Assembly (NCBI GenBank): GCA_037974665.1
Contig: CM075773.1
Location: 29,977,853 to 30,041,852, forward strand
Direction: 5' to 3'
From: Ehretia macrophylla
Lineage: Eukaryota; Streptophyta; Magnoliopsida; Boraginales; Ehretiaceae
Length of the DNA: 64,000 nt
Shown here: positions 9,400 to 21,707 of the stretch, piece by piece
Layout of the letters: every line of letters starts with the position of its first letter
Position numbering within the stretch: position 1 is the stretch's first letter
The notes under the pieces: generated by a model
What the model saw: only the letters and a program-made list of their open reading frames with translations
What the model was told of the DNA's origin: nothing
Database searches by the model: none
Program-made: the position numbers and the translations under genes

Positions 9400-12300
9400 T
9401 GTCACGCCCCAACCCGGCCTATAAAGGTTAGACTAGAGTATAATCTAAACATTCAAGTCCTTTCAAGTACTTAATCGTTCAAGGAGGTTTAGCACTTAAC
9501 GTTTATCCTAGACTCCAAAATTTTTCTTAAAAACCGGCAGCATAACGGATGTAATTGGGCTCTTTGGTTTGACCAAGTTCTCTAAACACCTCAAAATTTA
9601 CCATCTCAATTCCATTTCCAACTTAAATTACTATTTTACCATCAATTGAATTGCCTATTGGTTATTTCGACATCCTGTTTGATTTATAACCTAGCATGAT
9701 ACTATGTCTCGTTTGTTTGTTTGACCTCGTTTCAAAATATACCTGTTTAAGATTGGATAAATTCATTTACTTAGTCCTTACTAATGCACCATAACCTATG
9801 ATAATACTAGCGGTAATAAAAGCATAACGATCATAGTAATGTCTAGTATCAGTCTACTTAATATAAGTACAAACCAAAGTTAGACCTCAAATTACAACGG
9901 GGGTCTTTTACATCATGACATCGCGTAACACAAAAGGGAATAGTCTTCAAGTAACATAAAGTTCACAAGTAGTCACGTTCAAGCAAAACAACAATGACAG
10001 GCAATCACTCCAGGGGTTCATCATTAGGCACATTGTCCTCGGGTACCTGTACCTGTTCTTCTTCACCTGTGATGAAAGAGAGGGTGAGTCCTTATGAACT
10101 AAGTGAGGGGGAAATGAGAAATACATTTTGAAACTCATTTTCCGGTTCAATTATGAAAACTCCATTTGAAAACATGTCACGTATTACAAATAATAAGGTA
10201 CGCAAATATATGAAACAAATCGAGTAACAGATACATTTACCAATCATTTCAAGGATACGGTGAGCATTTACTCTCAATATCAATTTCGATTCATTTGGTG
10301 CAGCCGACTTCAATAATCCACTTATCGCTCCCAATTGGGTGTGCTCTAGATGTACCCCGAAACCTACAACCCAACTCTCCAAGGGTAGAATGTCAAGCGA
10401 GAGAGGGAATTGGACCATGGTAGTCACGGGAGAACCGGCAAGCCCTATGCCGCCTGGCATTCGTGAAACGCTACCATGCCACAATGAAAGGTTGCAACCT
10501 CGTATGCAATGCACATTTATAACATTTAACATATCACATTAGGAGGACAACAAAGTAGGTCGCCTCCAAACATTTATAAGATCGCACGTTGTCAAGTAGT
10601 CAAACAAGGCACGATAAGACAAGTAATTTCACTTGAAAAGCATATGGAGTCATATGAACATTAAACGGGAAGCCATGTAACACATGTAAGTCAAGCCATA
10701 TAACTCATTTCGAAGTTCACGTAATCAAGTGATACGATTATTCAACATGCAACAACATCTACATGGGTTTGGTTGCAAGAAAAGCTTATTTAACAACATG
10801 CAATGGTCAAAATCACATTTGAAGCTATAAGACATTTACGGGCAGCCCACTAAGCATATAATTTCCACACAATATACAAATGATCAATACTTAGCAACTA
10901 CCTAGTCATTAGGGTTTCCATTTCGTGTATATTCGTGCAATTTGAGCCTCAACCCAACTCAAAGTCAATCTCAAACCATGCATCATTTAATTCAACATCC
11001 TCAAACATTCAAAACAGTCCACACAACATCCCGAAACTACAATTCCAAGCATTTAATTCAACAAGAGAAGTCACCACAATTTTTCTAAGTACAACATTAA
11101 GTGAAACTGTTACTGCAATAGGCTGTTTTCTCACAATAAATTGGATAAACAAACAATCTCCAAATCCAGTGAATAAGATATAAAATTAAATCTTAAGAAT
11201 TTAGCTAAAATCAGAAACAAACCTTGCATCAATTGGAGTTCGAAATCATTAGTTATAGCCGAAACAGTGAGGTAGCACAAAACTGTCCAGATTTGCACAC
11301 TTTTTAGAAACTGACGTTTTTGAGGTCCTTAGGGTCAGTTTTAGCCTTGGTCCATTTCTGACAAACTTGTCCAGAACTGAAAACTCTAGAAGAACACCAA
11401 TTTTCATGCAATTTAAACATCATTTTCCTAGCTACAATTATCTCAAAACAGACTGGTCAGAGAGCTGTCAACAATTTTGACTTCACCTAGCATCATTTTC
11501 AAGCCAAGATCTTGCCATGCATGGTTGTTTAAGCTTATGAACGACCATATAACTCAAGTACAGAAGCAAATACACTCATCTATGAACATTCATGTGAATT
11601 TATGAGAAGTGTTCAAAGGGGTTGAGCCCTCACCTTAGCAATCAACCACAAGATGCTCAAAAACCTTGTTAGCTTTTCTCTATTTTTCCTAGCTTAGTGG
11701 TCAATCTCTTAGCACATGCATGAGGTCATAACATGAAGAAAAGAAATGGATGCCAAGAAGCTCACCTAGGCCGAATAGAAGTCTTCAAAGCACATGCATG
11801 AGAATTTTTGAACTCTAGCTAGCTTGCTTCGACTTTCTTGATGGTTGCTTGACTTGATTAACTATGTTGTGAGGAAGAGAAGCTATGGAGGTAGTAATGT
11901 GCAGCTAGGGCCGAGAGAGAGAGAGAAATGAGAGGGAGAGAGAGAAGAATGAAAGAGAATGAAAGCTTAAGCATTTGGTCGGCTATATGCCTTGCAAGAA
12001 TTCTGATTTTTGTGTTATTCTTTTGAGCATTTGAATTATCTAAGCATGGCATTTGAGTGGGCCGAGAATGAGAGAGAATTTGAGGCAAAAAGGAAAGTGA
12101 ATTTGTTAGAAAATGGTGGCATGCTTGTCTCGGCCTTGGGCTTCGCAAAATGCAGAATTTTTTTATCTCCAAGAGCATATTTGAATCATCTTTTAGCATG
12201 GTTGATTTTTGAAATAGCAAAATGTGCACAAATCCTCACATGGTCGGCCAAGCATGTGGGAAAATTCTGAATTTTGTCTTGGTTAAGATTATTTTATTGC

Positions 12301-12692
12301 TTGTGTTTGGAAGTGCAAAAAGAAAAGGAATAAAGAATGAAGAAGGTTTAGTGTTTGGTGCATTTTTTGTCTTCTAGTGAGTTGAATTAGGATTATTATA
12401 TTGATAGTGGATTTTGTAGGATTGTTTAATAGTCTAGTGCTCCGTGAAATATGCTTTCTTGCTTAGCATGAAGGCACGCTTTCCTAGGTCTAGGGCATGC
12501 ACTACGAGGTAGGACACAAACTACGAGAATGCACATTTTTCAAGTAAATGTACGCAACCCTAAATAAATGCACGTAATTCAATGCATGGCACATAAAATG
12601 AACACTATTCTTAAACCTAGGTCATGGCATGAAAATCTAGGTTAGGGCACACGAAGCGAGGTTTCGCACGCAAATCGGGGTCTGGCCTCACA
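9400..12692 (-). repeat. 3' LTR of the chromovirus (3,293 bp)
   Basis: It runs from TGTCACGCC at 9400 to GGCCTCACA at 12692, which on the element's strand reads TGTGAGGCC...GGCGTGACA. It is 911 bp shorter than its partner LTR. Most of the difference is a duplication of about 870 bp present only in the partner. A further stretch of about 44 bp, including GCTTAGCCG, is missing here near 11660. Confidence 0.93.
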
Positions 12693-12707
12693 TCCTCCCC
12701 TCCTTAA
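12693..12707 (-). promoter_or_regulatory. Polypurine tract next to the 3' LTR
   Basis: On the element's strand the bases just before the 3' LTR read AAGGAGGGGAGGA, an almost pure purine run touching the LTR start TGTGAGG. This is the expected primer site for plus-strand DNA synthesis in LTR retrotransposons. Confidence 0.85.
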
Positions 12708-12755
12708 AAGAATTTCGTCCCGAAATTCAATATTACCTTGAAATAAATCTAGGTA

Positions 12756-12905
12756 CTACTGCTCCATCTGGTCTCGCCTTTCCCATGTTGCTTCTTCGAT
12801 TCCATGATGATCCCACAACACTTTCACCATAGGTATAGTTTTGTTGCGCAACTCCTGATCCTGTTGGTCTAGGATCCGAATGGGCTTCTCCTCGTAAGAC
12901 AAGTT
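12756..12905 (-). pseudogene. Chromodomain at the C-terminus of integrase (fossil pol)
   Basis: The minus-strand translation has a segment of about 45 residues with PIRILDQQDQELRNK, then VKVLWDHHG, then EEATWE. This matches the C-terminal chromodomain of plant chromoviruses, in which hydrophobic and aromatic residues around the VLW...ATWE strand form the fold. In the family, this domain follows the integrase GPY/F module and directs insertion toward chromatin with particular histone marks. Its presence fits the location of all three family members inside a satellite array. Part of a broken polyprotein. Confidence 0.85.
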
Positions 12906-12989
12906 CTCCCGCAGCTGCAACGGCTCCGGTTCCAAGATTTGCGACGGATCAGGATGATACTTCCGCAGCATCGAAACATGAAAGACGTC

Positions 12990-13995
12990 GTGAACATTGG
13001 AGAGATTTTGGGGTAGTGCTAGGCGATACGCCAACTTGCCAACCTTCTCAATTACCTCAAATGGTCCAACAAACCTCGGGCTCAACTTTCCACATTTTCC
13101 ATGTCTAATCAGTCCCCTCCGGGGTGATATCTTCAAGAATACCTTGTCGCCGATCTCAAACTCGAGACTCCGTCTCCGTTGGTCTGCATAACTTTTCTGC
13201 CTGCTCTGGGCGGTAAGCATCCGTTTCCGGATGAGATGGATATTATCAACAATCTTCATAAGTTCAGGTAAAAGGATCGGGTCAAAAGTCTTCGTCTCAC
13301 CTACTTCATCCCAGTAAATTGGGAATCGACACTTATGTCCATACAGCGCCTCAAATGGGGCCATCCCTATAGTGGCCTAATAACTATTGTTGTAGGCGAA
13401 CTCCGCTAGAGATAGATATTTCTCCCAACCTTTCCCAAAGTCTAAAACACACGCCTCAGCATATCCTCCAGAATCTGAATAGTTCTCTCCGATTGACCAT
13501 CCGTCTGAGGGTGATAAGCCGTGCTAAAATTCAACTTCGTTCCCAAAGCTTCCTGCAATCTCTTCCAAAATCGGGAAGTAAAACGAGGATCCCTATCCAA
13601 TATAATACTCACACGCATTCCGTGCAATCTTACAATCTCCGCCACATACATATCTCCCAATTCCTCAGGACTATCCTTCTTGTTCATCGGTAAGAAGTAC
13701 GCTGACTTAGTCAATCTATCCACTATAACCCAAACGGCATCATGACCCTTTCGTGATCTAGGCAGGTCCATAACAAAATCCATAGTGATATGTTCCCATT
13801 TCCATTGAGGAATCTCCAAAGGCTGAAGTAAACCTGCGGGTCATTGATGTTCTGCTTTGACTCTCTAGCAAGTCAAACACCGTGCTACAAACTCCGCAAT
13901 TTCTCTTTTCATGTTATTCCACCAATAGTGTTGCTTCAAATCTCGATACATCTTTGTTCCGCCGGGATGAATAGTATATCTTGAATTGTGGGCTT
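12990..13995 (-). pseudogene. Integrase region: HHCC finger, catalytic core and GPY/F module (fossil pol)
   Basis: In coding order the region shows a zinc-binding finger with two His (in [14 protein letters not shown]) and a later CLTC pair. A core follows with the first acidic residue in [11 protein letters not shown], the second in [10 protein letters not shown], and the Glu in [20 protein letters not shown], the D,D,E arrangement. The GPY/F-type motif is VGPFEVIEKVGKLAYRL. The retroviral integrase family joins element DNA ends to the target with a short stagger, here the 5-bp duplication. Broken. Confidence 0.9.
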
Positions 13996-14274
13996 CCTCA
14001 AGAATCTTCTTTTTCAGCTTCGGCTCGTTCGGAACACAAATCCGGTTCCTAAACCTCCAAATACCATCATCATGAAACTTGAAATTTGCATTGTTTTCCT
14101 TAATATTCTGAAATTGTTGGTCCATCTGTTGAGCCTCTCGTATCTCAGACAACAAGATCGATTGAACTTGGGTAGTGGCAAAAAGTAACCCTTTCTGAGT
14201 CAATTGTGGTTTCCACAGAAATGCTTCCTCCAACAACTCCTGCACCTTGACCTCTAGTCGTGTCATGCTTGCCT

Positions 14275-14625
14275 TTCTTCTTAAGGCATCTGCAACTACG
14301 TTTGCCTTACCGGGCACATAATTAATTGAGCAGTTATAATCATCCAAAAGCTCCATCCATTGCCTTTGCCTCATATTCAACTCCTTTTGAGAGAACAAGG
14401 ATTTCAAGCTCTTATGATTAGTAAATACCTCAAACTTGTTACCCCACAGATAATGCCTCCATTTCTTGAGTGCAAACACAATAGCCGCTAACTCTAAATC
14501 ATGCGTCGGGTAATTCATCTCATACGGCTTCGATTTCCTAGAAGCATATGCAATCACTCTTCCATTTTGCATCAATACACATCCCATTCCTTCTTTCGAA
14601 GCATCACTATTGATTACAAAACCTT
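14275..14625 (-). pseudogene. RNase H domain (fossil pol)
   Basis: The minus-strand translation shows [19 protein letters not shown] at the start, [19 protein letters not shown] in the middle and [10 protein letters not shown] followed by [15 protein letters not shown] at the end, the usual order for Ty3/gypsy RNase H with its acidic active-site residues. It degrades the RNA strand of the RNA/DNA hybrid during reverse transcription. It lies between reverse transcriptase and integrase, as expected for Ty3/gypsy. Confidence 0.9.
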
Positions 14626-14879
14626 GACTCCCTTCAGGCAACGCAAGAACTGGTGCGCTAGCCAATCTTTTCTTCAACTCATGCAAACTGCTCTCACACT
14701 TATCATCCCACACGAACTTGGTTTTCTTTTGAGTGAGCTTTGTAAGTGGTCCTGCAATCTTAGAGAAATCCTTCACGAATCTCTGATAATAGCCGACTAG
14801 ACCAAGAAAACTCTGAACCTCCGTAACATTTCCGGCTTCTTCCAAGACATCACTGCATCAATCTTTGCTAGATCCACCG

Positions 14880-15480
14880 CTATTCCTGTTGGGATAAGAT
14901 ATGCCCCAAAAATGCAATCTGCTGCAGCCAAAATTCACACTTGCTAAACTTCGCATACAATTGGTGCTCTCGAAGTTTCTGCAGTACCAACCGCAGATGT
15001 TGTTCATGCTCCGCCTCCGATTTCGAGTATACTAAAATATCATCAATGAAGATCACCACAAATTGGTCCAAGTAGGGTTGAAACACCCTATGCATCAAAT
15101 CCATAAAAGCTGCAGGGGAATTAGTTAGTCCAAAAGGCATCACCACATATTCATAATGCCCATATCTCGTCCTAAAAGCCATTTTAGGTACATCTTCCTT
15201 CTTGATCCGCAATTGATAATACCCTTGCCTCAATTCGAGTTTCGAATACACTTTGGCTCCTTGCAGTTGATCAAATAACTCGTCAATTAGGGGAAGTGGG
15301 TATTTATTCTTGACAGTTACTTGGTTCAAACCTCGGTAGTCAATACATAGCCTCAACATTCCGTCTTTCTTCTTCACAAATAGAACTGGCGCACCCCCCG
15401 GTGTAGAACTTGGTTGAACAAACCCCTTCTTCAATAATCCTTGAAATTGGTCCTTCAATTCTTGTAGCTCGGCTGGTGCC
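14880..15480 (-). pseudogene. Reverse transcriptase domain (fossil pol)
   Basis: Motifs in order are [67 protein letters not shown] and the catalytic FIDDILVYS (the YxDD position as FIDD), followed by the thumb-side CEFWL and FLGH. This is a typical Ty3/gypsy reverse transcriptase and the strongest single piece of evidence for the element's superfamily. It copies the element RNA into DNA, primed by the tRNA at 17482-17492. Confidence 0.95.
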
Positions 15481-15499
15481 ATACGATAGGGAGCTTTTG

Positions 15500-16090
15500 A
15501 TATCGGTTAGGCGCCAGGCAGCAACTTTATAACAAACTCGATTTCCCGATTCGGGGGTAAGCCGGGTAATTCTTCAGGGAACACATCTGCATAGTCTTTG
15601 ATCACAGGCATCTCCTCCAACTTAGCTTTATCCGACGGCTTGTTGATAAGGTAAGCCAAGTATCCGCTGGACCCCTTCCTCAAGGACTTTATTGCTTTTG
15701 TAGATGAAATTATGGAACTCTCGGTGAAATCTCTTTGACCCATAATCTCCAGTATTGGTTGATCAGGTACCCAGAACGTTATAATCTTCTCACGACAATC
15801 CAGTTGGACATGATGTTTTGCTAGCCAGTCTATCCCTAAAATGACCTCGTAATCTCGAAAAGGTAATACAATAAGATTGGCTGAGAATTCCCTATCCTTA
15901 ATTTGGATTTTACATGCTTTACAAGCTGAACTAGTTACAAGTTTAGAAAGCATTGGAGTACTAACTTCTACTTCTTATGGCAAACATACAACTTTCAATT
16001 TCACATGTTCCACACATAAGGGAATAATAAATGAATGAGTAGCACCCGGATCAATTAACACCTTAACAGGTTGATTCAGTATGAAGAATG
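15500..16090 (-). pseudogene. Aspartic protease region (fossil pol)
   Basis: The minus-strand translation near 16030-16070 contains the active-site-like LIDPGATHSF. Downstream follow VILGIDWLAKHH and the linker segment DVFPEELPGLPPNREIEF that leads into reverse transcriptase in plant Ty3/gypsy elements. The protease of this family works as a dimer and cleaves the Gag-Pol precursor. Part of a broken reading frame. Confidence 0.85.
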
Positions 16091-16199
16091 TACCTTTAAC
16101 AACAGCGGTCTCATTTGGAATCTCCTCGCATTCAATAGCATAGGCTTGAGCCTGAACCCTAGGAACTGGAGTCTTGCCTCTACCAGCTGGTTTACCCTG

Positions 16200-17244
16200 A
16201 TTCTATCCCCCTTTCCATTTAGGGCAATCCTTAATCCGGTGCTGATCGCTGCCACAACCCATACATTTCCCCAATTTTCTCCAACACTGGGCCTCGGTGT
16301 GGCCCTTCTTGTTATAGTACGAACAGATGGCAGCCTGAGAAGTAGGTGAACTACCTTGTGGATCCGCGGGTGGAAGATGCTGATGGCGCCTTAGTCGGGC
16401 CACGGTTATTCACTGACCTATTCTGGCTCTGGCCTTGACCGCGACTCTGACTCTGGAATTTCCTCTACTGACCCGGAGGCTGGTAAGGTTTCTTGCTCGG
16501 CTGACTCGAACCGGCTCCATCTAGTTTCCTCTTCTCAACTCGAGAAGCAGCAGCAAAGAGAGCAGAGTAAGTATCGAAATCATGAGAAGCTAACTGGTCC
16601 TGAATCTCTGGCCTCAATCCAACAGTAAATTTCCACATTTTTGCCTATGGAGTACAAACAATATATTGAGCATAATGGGGCAGTCGGTCAAAATGAGCCT
16701 CGTACTGGGCCACCGTCATATTACCCTGGGTCAAGTGCATGAACTCCTCGATCCGCCTCTGCCTAGAAACTGCAGGTACATATTTCTCCTTAAATGCCTT
16801 AACGAAATTACCCCACAAGCGAGGTGTTTGATCAGTCTCCCACAGTGCCTCTACAGTGTGCCACCAATGCTCGGCATCCCCGTGCAACAAAAATACAGCA
16901 AACTCCACTTTCTCTTCATCTGTATAACCAAGTGGCCTGAAGATCTTCTCAATCTCGGACAGCCAAGCCTCTGCTTTCTCATCATCAGCTTCCCCATAGA
17001 ATTTAGACGGGCGAAAGTCAAGGAACTCCTTCATTTTGCTGTGTCTCCCATGGTTACCCTCATTCCTGTTGTTGATGTTGTTGTTGGCTTCACGAGCATC
17101 CTGACGCTCCATCACACGTGATACACGATCCATGGCATTTGCCATCATATTAAACATAGCTATACCGGGATTAGTCTGATAGGCATCCCCGGTCTCTTGA
17201 GGTTCACCGCTCCTATTAGTGGTACGGGTACTAAGGCCAGCCAT
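16200..17244 (-). pseudogene. gag region with two zinc knuckles (fossil)
   Basis: The likely start is the ATG at 17244 (MAGLSTRTTN). The capsid-type segment includes FLDFRPSKFYGEADDEKAEA and FAVFLLHGDAEHWW, characteristic of the plant retrotransposon gag family of Tekay/Del elements. Near the C-terminal end (about 16200-16400) lie two knuckle-like motifs, CSYYNKKGHTEAQC and the canonical CX2CX4HX4C motif CMGCGSDQHRIKDC, which bind nucleic acid in the family. Gag forms the virus-like particle in the cytoplasm. The region is broken and cannot be a functional gene. Confidence 0.88.
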
Positions 17245-17503
17245 CTATAGGCACATATTACGATGCGCAATTTATTGAAATATGACAATTAAGAATCTAA
17301 CGCATATGATATGCAACATAATATAGGTACAATTCTAGAAACATTTAAGGCATGTAAGTCACTTAAGCACATAGAACATAGAAGACACATTTATCACACA
17401 ATAACACATGGACAAGTCATCCTAATTATCTTAGGGCTCTACCCACGGTCCGAGAGTTAAACCCAGCTTAAGCAATCTAATCTCTGATACCATTCTAATA
17501 TAG
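17245..17503 (-). other. Leader between 5' LTR and gag, with the primer site
   Basis: About 260 bp with no coding signal lie between the LTR and the gag ATG on the minus strand. It contains the primer site close to the LTR and otherwise A/T-rich sequence. This is a normal leader length for the family. Confidence 0.8.
17482..17492 (-). promoter_or_regulatory. Primer binding site for initiator-Met tRNA
   Basis: On the element's strand it reads TGGTATCAGAG, complementary to the 3' end of plant initiator methionine tRNA. An 11-base spacer separates it from the LTR end at 17504. This is the usual primer of Tekay and many other plant Ty3/gypsy elements. Confidence 0.92.
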
Positions 17504-20500
17504 TGTCACGCCCCAACCCGGCCTATAAAGGTTAGACTAGGGTGTGATCTAAATATTCAAGTCCTTTCAAAAGTGCTTAATCGTTCAAGGAGGTTTAGCA
17601 CTTAACGTTTATCCTAGACTCCAAAATTTTTCTGAAAAACCGGCAGCATAACAGATGTAATTGGGCTCTTTGGTTTGACCTACTTCTCTAAACACCTCAA
17701 CATTTACCATCTCAATTCCATTTCCATCTAAGATTACTATTTTACCATCAATTGAATTGCCTATTGGTTATTTCGACATCCCGTTTGATTTATAACCTAG
17801 CATGATACTATGTCTCGTTTGTTTGTTTGACCTCATTTCAAAATATAGCTGTTTAAGATTGGATAAATTCATTTACTTAGTCCTTACTAATGCACCATAA
17901 CCTATGATAATACTAGTGGTAATAAAAACATAACGATCATAGTAATGTCTAGTATCAGTCTACTTAATATAAGTACAAACCAAAATTAGACCCCAAATTA
18001 CAACGGGGGTCTTTTACATCATGACATCGAGTAACACAAATGGGAATAGTCTTCAAGTAATATAAAGTTCACAAGTAGTCACGTTCAAGCAAAACAACAA
18101 TGACAGGCAATCACTCCAGGGGTTCATCATTAGGCACATTGTCCTCGGGTACCTGTACCTGTTCTTCTTCACCTGTGATGAAAAAGATGGTGAGTCCTTA
18201 TGAACTCAGCGAGGGGGAAACAAGAAATACATTTTGAAACTCATTTTCCGGTTCAATTATGAAAACTCCTTTTGAAAACATGTCACGTATTACAAATAAT
18301 AAGGTACGCAAATATATGAAACAAATCGAGTAACAGATACATTTACCAATCATTTCAAGGATACGGTGAGCATTTGTTCTCAATATCAATTTCGATTCAT
18401 TTGGTGCGGCCGACTTCAATAATCCACTTATTGCTCCGAATTGGGTGTACTCCGAATGTACCCCGAAACCTACGACCCAACTCTCCAAGGGTAGAATGCC
18501 AAGCGAGAGAGGGAATTGGACCATGGTAGTCACGGGAGCACCGGCAAGCCCTATGCCGCCCGGCGTTCGTGAAACGCTACCATGCCACAATGAAAGGTTG
18601 CAACCTCGTATGCAATGCACATTTATAACATTTAACATATCACATTAGGAGGACAACAAAGTAGGTTGCCTTCGAACAGTTATAAGATCGCATGTTGTCA
18701 AGTAGTCAAACAAGGCACGATAAGACAAGTAATTTCACTTGAAAAGCATATGGAGTCATATGAACATTAAACGGGCAGCCATGTAACACATGTAAGTCAA
18801 GCCATATAACTCATTTCGAAGTCCACGTAATCAAGTGATACGATTATTCAACATGCAACAACATCTACGTGGGTTTGGTTGCAAGAAAAGCTTATTTAAC
18901 AACATGCAATGGTCAAAATCACATTTGAAGTTATAAGACATTTACGGGCAGCCCACTAAGCATATAATTTCCACACAATATACAAATGATCAATACTTAG
19001 CAACTACCTAGTCATTAGGGTTTCCATTTCGTGTATATTTGTGCAATTTGAGCCTCAACCCAACTCAAAGTCAATCTCAAACCATGGATCATTTAATTCA
19101 ACATCCTCAAACATTCAAAACAGTCCACACAACATCCCGAAGCTACAATTCCAAGCATTTAATTCAACAAGAGAAGTAACCACAATTTTTCTAAGTACAA
19201 CATTAAGTGAAACACTTACTGCAATAGGCTATTTTCTCACAATCAATAGGATAATCTAAAAATCTCCAAATCCAGTGAATAAGATGTCAAATTAAATCTT
19301 AAGAAGTTAAATAAAATCAGAAACAAACCTTGCATCAATTGGAGTTCGAAATCATTAGTTATAGCCGGAACAGTGAGGTAGCACAAAACTGTCCAGATTT
19401 GCACACTTTTTGGAAATTGACGTTTTGGAGCTCCTTAGGGTCAGTTTTAGCCTTGGTCCATTTCTGACAAACTTGTCCAGAACTGAAAAATCTAGCAGCA
19501 CACCAATTTTCATGCAATTTCAACATCATTTGCGGTCATCTCTGAACAGTTATAAGATCGAACGTTGTCAAGTAGTCAAACAAGGTACGATAAGACAAGT
19601 AATTTCACTTGAAAAACATATGGAGTCATATGAACATTAAACGGGCAGCCATGTAACACATGTAAGTCAATCCATATAACTCATTTCGAAGTCCACGTAA
19701 TCAAGTGATACGATTATTCAACATGCAACAACATCTACGTGGGTTTGGTTGCAATAAAAGTTTATTTAACAACTTGCAATGGTCAAAATCACATTTGAAG
19801 TTATAAGACATTTACGGGCAGCCCACTAAGTATATAATTTCCACACAATATACAAATGATCAATACTTAGCAACTACCTAGTCATTAGGGTTTCCATTTC
19901 GTGTATATTCGTGCAATTTGAGCCTCAACCCAACTCAAAGTCAATCTCAAACCATGCATCATTTAATTCAACATCCTCAAACATTCAAAACAGTCCACAC
20001 AACATCCATTCCAAGAATTTAATTGAACAAGAGAAGTCACCACAATTTTTCTAAGTACAACATTAAGTGAAACCCTTACTGCAATAGGCTGTATTCTCAC
20101 AATCAATAGGATAATCAAACAATCTCCAAATCCAGTGAATAAGATGTCAAATTAAATCTTAAGAAGTTAGCTAAAATCGAAAACAAACCTTGCATCAATT
20201 GGAGTTCGAAATCATTAGTTATAGCCGAAACAGTGAAGTAGCACAAAACTGTCCAGATTTGCACACTTTTTAGAAATTGACGTTTTTGAGGTCCTTAGGG
20301 TTAGTTTTAGCCTTGGTCCATTTCTGACAAACTTGTCCAGAACTGAAAAATATAGCAACACACCAATTTTCATGCAAGTTCAACATCATTTTCCTAGCTA
20401 AACTTTCCTCGAAACAGACTGGTCAGAGAGCTATCAACAATTTCGACTTCACCTAGCATCATTTTCAAGCCAAGATCTTGCCATGCATGGTTGTTTAAGC

Positions 20501-21707
20501 TTATGAACGACCATCTAACTCAAGTACAGAAGCAAATACACACATCTATGAACATGCATGTGAATTTTTGAAGAGTTTTCAAAGGGTTTTAGCCCTCACC
20601 TTAGCAATCAACCACAAGATGCTCAAAAACCTTGTTGAAGCACAACCTTCTTCCTCTCCTTGCTTAGCCGAAAACCCAACTAGCTTTTCTCTATTTTTCC
20701 TAGCTTAGTGGTCAATCTCTTAGCACATGCATGAGGTCATAACATAAAGAAAAGAAATGGATGCCAAGAAGCTCACCTAGGCCGAATAGAAATCTTCAAG
20801 GCACATGCATGAGAACTTTTGAAATCTAGCTAGCTTGCTTCGACTTCCTTGATGGTTGCTTGACTTGATTAACTATGTTGTGAGGAAGAGAAGCTATGGA
20901 GATAGTAATGTGCAGCTAGGGCCGAGAGAGAGAGAGAGAAATGAGAGGGAGAGAGAGAAGAATGAAAGAGAATGAAAGCTTAAGCATTTGGTCGGCTATA
21001 TGCCTTGCAAGAATTCTGATTTTTGTGTTATTCTTTTGAGCATTTGAATTATCTAAGCATGGCATTTGAGTGGGCCGAGAATGAGAGAGAATTTGAGGCA
21101 AAAAGGAAAGTGAAATTGTTAGAAAATGGTGGCATGCTTGTCTCGGCCTTGGGCTTGGCAAAATGCAGAATTTTTTGTCTTCAAGAGCATATTTGAATCA
21201 TCTTTTAGCATGGTTGATTTTTGAAATAGCAAAATGTGCACAAATCCTCACATGGTCGGCCAAGCATGTGGGAAAATTCTGAATTTTGTCTTGGTTAAGC
21301 TTATTTTATTGCTTGTGTTTGGGAGTGCAAAAAGAAAAGGAATAAAGAATGAAGAATGTTTAGTGTTTGATGCATTTTTTGTCTTCTAGTGAGTTGAATT
21401 AGGATTATTATATTGATAGTGGATTTTGTACGATTGTTTAATAGTCTAGTGCTCTGTGAAAGATACTTTCTTGATTAGCGTGAAGGCACGCTTTCTTAGG
21501 TCTAGGGCACGCACTACGAGGTAGGACACGAATTACAAGATTAACGCACATTTTTCAAGTAAATGCACGCAACCCTAAATGAATGCACGTAATTAAATGC
21601 ATGGCACATAAAATGAACACAATTCTTAAACCTAGGTCATGGCATGCAAATCTAGGTTAGGGTACATGATGCGAGGTTTCACACGCAAATCGGGGTCAGG
21701 CCTCACA
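17504..21707 (-). repeat. 5' LTR of the chromovirus (4,204 bp, carrying an internal duplication)
   Basis: It starts TGTCACGCC and ends GGCCTCACA on the plus strand, matching the 3' LTR at both ends. It is longer because of an internal tandem duplication of about 870 bp (18671-19530 and 19541-20390). Outside that it tracks the 3' LTR with a few percent substitutions. Confidence 0.93.
18671..20390 (-). repeat. ~870-bp tandem duplication inside the 5' LTR
   Basis: GAACAGTTATAAGATCG occurs at 18674 and again at 19544. The following sequence repeats down to CAACATCATT, ending at 19530 and 20390. Between the copies is a short odd junction, TGCGGTCATCTCT. In about 235 aligned bases I counted about eight differences between the two copies, similar to the divergence between the two LTRs. 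Confidence 0.85.

Larger units (their letters stand above)
9400..21707 (-). mobile_element. Ty3/gypsy chromovirus, Tekay (Del) clade, with two LTRs; coding part broken
   Basis: A 12,308-bp element read on the minus strand. Its order is 5' LTR (17504-21707), tRNA primer site, leader, gag, protease, reverse transcriptase, RNase H, integrase with GPY/F and chromodomain, polypurine tract and 3' LTR (9400-12692). A perfect 5-bp duplication TAACT shows a single insertion into the satellite. The clade call rests on the domain order, the chromodomain, LTRs of 3-4 kb, the initiator-Met tRNA primer site and the gag type. The coding part is broken, with about half a dozen or more breaks, so it is a fossil. 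I compared about 360 aligned bases at one end of the two LTRs by eye and saw about 13 differences (3-4 percent). At a commonly used plant rate (about 1.3e-8 per site per year) that is roughly 1-1.5 million years. Confidence 0.94.

Noticed and set aside
10092-10532. 146-codon minus-strand frame (MLNVINVHCIRGCNL...) found again at 18198-18638 and in part at 24440-24823
   Set aside because: It is repeated because the LTR is repeated. It is rich in Cys, Ile and Phe without domain likeness, and is not kept at full length in all copies.
13493-13745. Plus-strand frames opposite the integrase region
   Set aside because: Antisense shadows of the pol region on the minus strand.
16666-17121. 151-codon plus-strand frame opposite gag
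   Set aside because: Antisense shadow of the gag region, with no domain of its own.
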